A stretch of DNA of 64,000 nt from Actinomyces sp. HPA0247. GTDB taxonomy: Bacteria; Actinomycetota; Actinomycetes; Actinomycetales; Actinomycetaceae. Numbering within the stretch: the stretch's first letter is position 1; the number at the start of each line of letters is the position of its first letter. Both the position numbers and the translations under genes were made by a program. The notes beneath the pieces are model-generated. The model was not told where the DNA came from. It worked only from the letters and a program-made list of their open reading frames with translations, and searched no databases. Below are positions 62,269 through 64,000 of this stretch, piece after piece. Location of the stretch: positions 107,055 through 171,054 of the forward strand of contig KE150450.1 in assembly GCA_000411415.1 (NCBI GenBank), in the 5' to 3' direction.

Positions 62269-63762
62269 TCAGCCGATGTGGAAGTAACGCTCCACGAGTT
62301 CCTCGACAGAGACACGCGAGTCCGCCAGGTCATCACGCAGGTGTTCATCTCCCAGCTCGATCAGGCGCGATGCCCACGAGTCGATGAGACCCGCGGGGAA
62401 GACGTCCTTCGCCTCGTAGTCTTCACGCTGGGCGAGGAGCCTGCCCGCGGCCTCGAAGCAGGAGGCTGGCAGCTGGTCGAGGCCGGGGGTCTGCGATGCG
62501 TCGCCGTCGACCTTACGCTCACGCGCGTACTCTTCCATGCCCGGCTCGGTCAGGCCAATACGCGCGGCGACGGCAATGCCAGCAAGGAGCAGGTGGACCG
62601 CTGCGGACCCGTCGGGGCTGCGCAGCTCCACCGTCTGAGAGTCATTGGGCAGGTCGGCAATCGGAGGCTCAAGGGGGTTGGCATCGCGGAACATCGAGTC
62701 GTCGATGTTCTGCCAGCCAAGAGGCACGCGCACCAGAACGGAGCGGTTGCGGTCACCCCAGCAGATCGAGGTCGGCGCCTCCTGATGGGGAACAAGACGC
62801 AAGAACGATGTGGGGACGGTGTTACCAAACGCTGTGAGCGATGCTGCGTGCGACAGGTAGCCTCCGATCACCTTGAGCGCGGTGTCGGTGAGACCAGATC
62901 CCGTGGAGAACTGGTTGACGCCATCCTTGACGATGCGGGTATGGAAGTGCATGCCCGATCCGGCTTGCCCCACGGCGATCTTCGGCGAGAAGGAGACATG
63001 AATGCCATAGGAATGAGCGACTTCGCGCAGCACCCACTTGGCGAGCACCATCTGATCGGCGGCATCGAGCGCATCAACGGGCAGGAATTCGATCTCTTGC
63101 TGGACCATCTGACGCCCGTCGGCGACGAAGTTACCGACCTCGGAATGGGCGTACTTCACCGAGCAACCGATGGCAACGAGGTGCGCGAGGGTCTCCGTGC
63201 GCACTTCCTCCCACTTGGAGAAGGGCCCGGATTCGTGGTAGCCGCGCTGAGGCTCGACGGGGAACAGCTCCTCTTCCTCCGAGAAGAGGTAGTACTCGAG
63301 TTCACCGAGGGCCTGCAGCTCGCAGCCCGTCTCCTCCTTGAGTGCTCGTTGAGCCTTCCGCAGGATTTCCTGGGGCGCCGAGGCCAGGGGGCGACCGTCA
63401 ACATCGTAGAAGCCGCACAGGATATCGAGGGTCGGGATGTGCGAGAAGGGGTTGAGGAACGCGGTAGCCACGCGCGGCACGACATACAGGTCCGAAGAGG
63501 TCGCCTCGACGAATGTGAACAGGGAGGAACCATCGACGCGCTCTCCGAGAGTCAACACCCGATCGAGGTGAGCCTTGGATTGGATCGCGAAGTTCAGGGT
63601 CTTCAGGCGTCCGTCCCCTCCGACGTAGCGGAGGTTGAGCATTTGGATGCCATTGTCCTCGATATAGCCGATGATGTCGGCTTTCGTAAACTCCTTCGCG
63701 GGCTTTCCGAGGGCCTGCACGAGCGGGTTGGGGTTCAGAGACACTGTGTCAGTCGACAGCAT
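62269..63762 (-). CDS. Glutamine-synthetase-family protein, divergent
   Basis: 497 residues from an ATG with GAGGAG 6 nt upstream. The beta-grasp domain has MLNLRYVGGDGRLKTLNFAI. The catalytic domain has LGELEYYLFSEEEELFPVEP, AHSEVGNFVADGRQMVQQEI, QAGSGMHFHTRIVKDGVNQF and SVLVRVPLGWQ. The final Glu region is VELRSPDGSAAVHLLLAGIA. The metal and ammonium-site residues seem present, but the EVxxGQxE loop carries an insertion and no adenylylation motif (NLYDLP) is seen. It could be a true glutamine synthetase of a minor class or a gamma-glutamyl ligase. A -10-like TACAAT lies at 63808-63813 on the minus strand. The 3' end meets a hairpin. Confidence 0.82.
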   Translation of the reverse strand: MLSTDTVSLNPNPLVQALGKPAKEFTKADIIGYIEDNGIQMLNLRYVGGDGRLKTLNFAIQSKAHLDRVLTLGERVDGSSLFTFVEATSSDLYVVPRVATAFLNPFSHIPTLDILCGFYDVDGRPLASAPQEILRKAQRALKEETGCELQALGELEYYLFSEEEELFPVEPQRGYHESGPFSKWEEVRTETLAHLVAIGCSVKYAHSEVGNFVADGRQMVQQEIEFLPVDALDAADQMVLAKWVLREVAHSYGIHVSFSPKIAVGQAGSGMHFHTRIVKDGVNQFSTGSGLTDTALKVIGGYLSHAASLTAFGNTVPTSFLRLVPHQEAPTSICWGDRNRSVLVRVPLGWQNIDDSMFRDANPLEPPIADLPNDSQTVELRSPDGSAAVHLLLAGIAVAARIGLTEPGMEEYARERKVDGDASQTPGLDQLPASCFEAAGRLLAQREDYEAKDVFPAGLIDSWASRLIELGDEHLRDDLADSRVSVEELVERYFHIG

Positions 63763-63949
63763 GAAACACTCCTCTTCGAGTATGACTAGGTTCACATTAG
63801 CAGAGACATTGTATCCCTAAACGACAAACCCGACAGTCGGAAAATATTTGCCATTTCCCCCAGAAATGAAGGGATTGGCACCCTCCAAACCCGCCCCCAA
63901 CATAAGTGACGCTTGTTACACTTTGCGTAGTCCACTTCTAGGAAGCGCA

Positions 63950-64000
63950 ATGGCGACGACACCCTCTCCCCTCCCTCACGATCCCACGAGGCCACCGGCA
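63950..64000 (+). CDS. Start of an unidentified gene, cut by the window edge
   Basis: An ATG at 63950 follows AGGAAG by 5 nt and opens a frame of 17 codons to the edge (MATTPSPLPHDPTRPPA). The Thr/Pro-rich start gives no clue to function. TTGTTACACTTT about 25-40 bp upstream is promoter-like. Divergent from the GS-family gene; the gap 63763-63949 holds both upstream regions. Confidence 0.5.
   Translation, partial: MATTPSPLPHDPTRPPA

Overview
The window is high-GC actinobacterial chromosome. Gene content and order (prfB-ftsE-ftsX-M23 hydrolase-smpB, a Rv3654c-Rv3659c-type Tad locus, dapD/dapC/fdxA, two LytR-CpsA-Psr proteins, DUF2304/glycosyltransferase pairs, a fused RmlC-RmlD protein, a choline-binding-type amidase) fit a member of the Actinomycetaceae, most likely Schaalia/Actinomyces. 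The genus is an inference. No rRNA, tRNA, insertion sequence or CRISPR array was seen. The only RNA gene I can defend is tmRNA.

Layout. 0-1.8 kb: 5' part of a secreted subtilisin-like protease running off the left edge. 2.1-10.3 kb: an accessory-looking stretch with a YbjQ-family protein, a hydrolase that appears to have lost its nucleophile region, a methyltransferase, an AT-richer orphan NADAR (DarT1-antitoxin-like) gene, a truncated second copy of the methyltransferase, small unknowns, a CoA-disulfide reductase/rhodanese fusion and a DUF4041/GIY-YIG protein. 10.4-19.3 kb: tmRNA, two large YhgE/Pip membrane proteins, SmpB, a coiled-coil M23 hydrolase and FtsX/FtsE. 19.5-22.1 kb: release factor 2 and glutamate dehydrogenase. 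22.2-26.5 kb: Tad-like secretion/pilus operon. 26.7-50.5 kb: an APH-fold protein, then a broad surface-polysaccharide region (rhamnose activation, glycosyltransferases, flippase, genes resembling WbpA/B/E/D for a diacetamido-uronic acid, LCP ligases, galE) with the bifunctional amidase inside it and purE/purK at its end. 50.5-53.7 kb: two-component system and a class III nucleotide cyclase. 53.9-64 kb: Maf, DapD, DapC, ferredoxin, TypA, an aldose-1-epimerase-like protein, a PlsC-like acyltransferase, a secreted unknown and a glutamine-synthetase-family protein.

The most striking signals are non-coding. (1) The 12-mer ACGAGGCCGGGG, or its complement, occurs at least 18 times exactly plus 4 near-exact. 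It lies both inside genes and as inverted pairs forming terminators, the pattern of a DNA-uptake-like sequence. (2) Three intergenic loci carry inverted arrays of an 11-bp unit (CGGATAGGTTA) at a strict 19-bp period around one symmetry centre. Two of them sit upstream of the duplicated methyltransferase starts that flank the orphan NADAR gene. (3) Two intergenic elements of about 106 bp share identical inverted ends (TCGCATGCAATT) but have different interiors.
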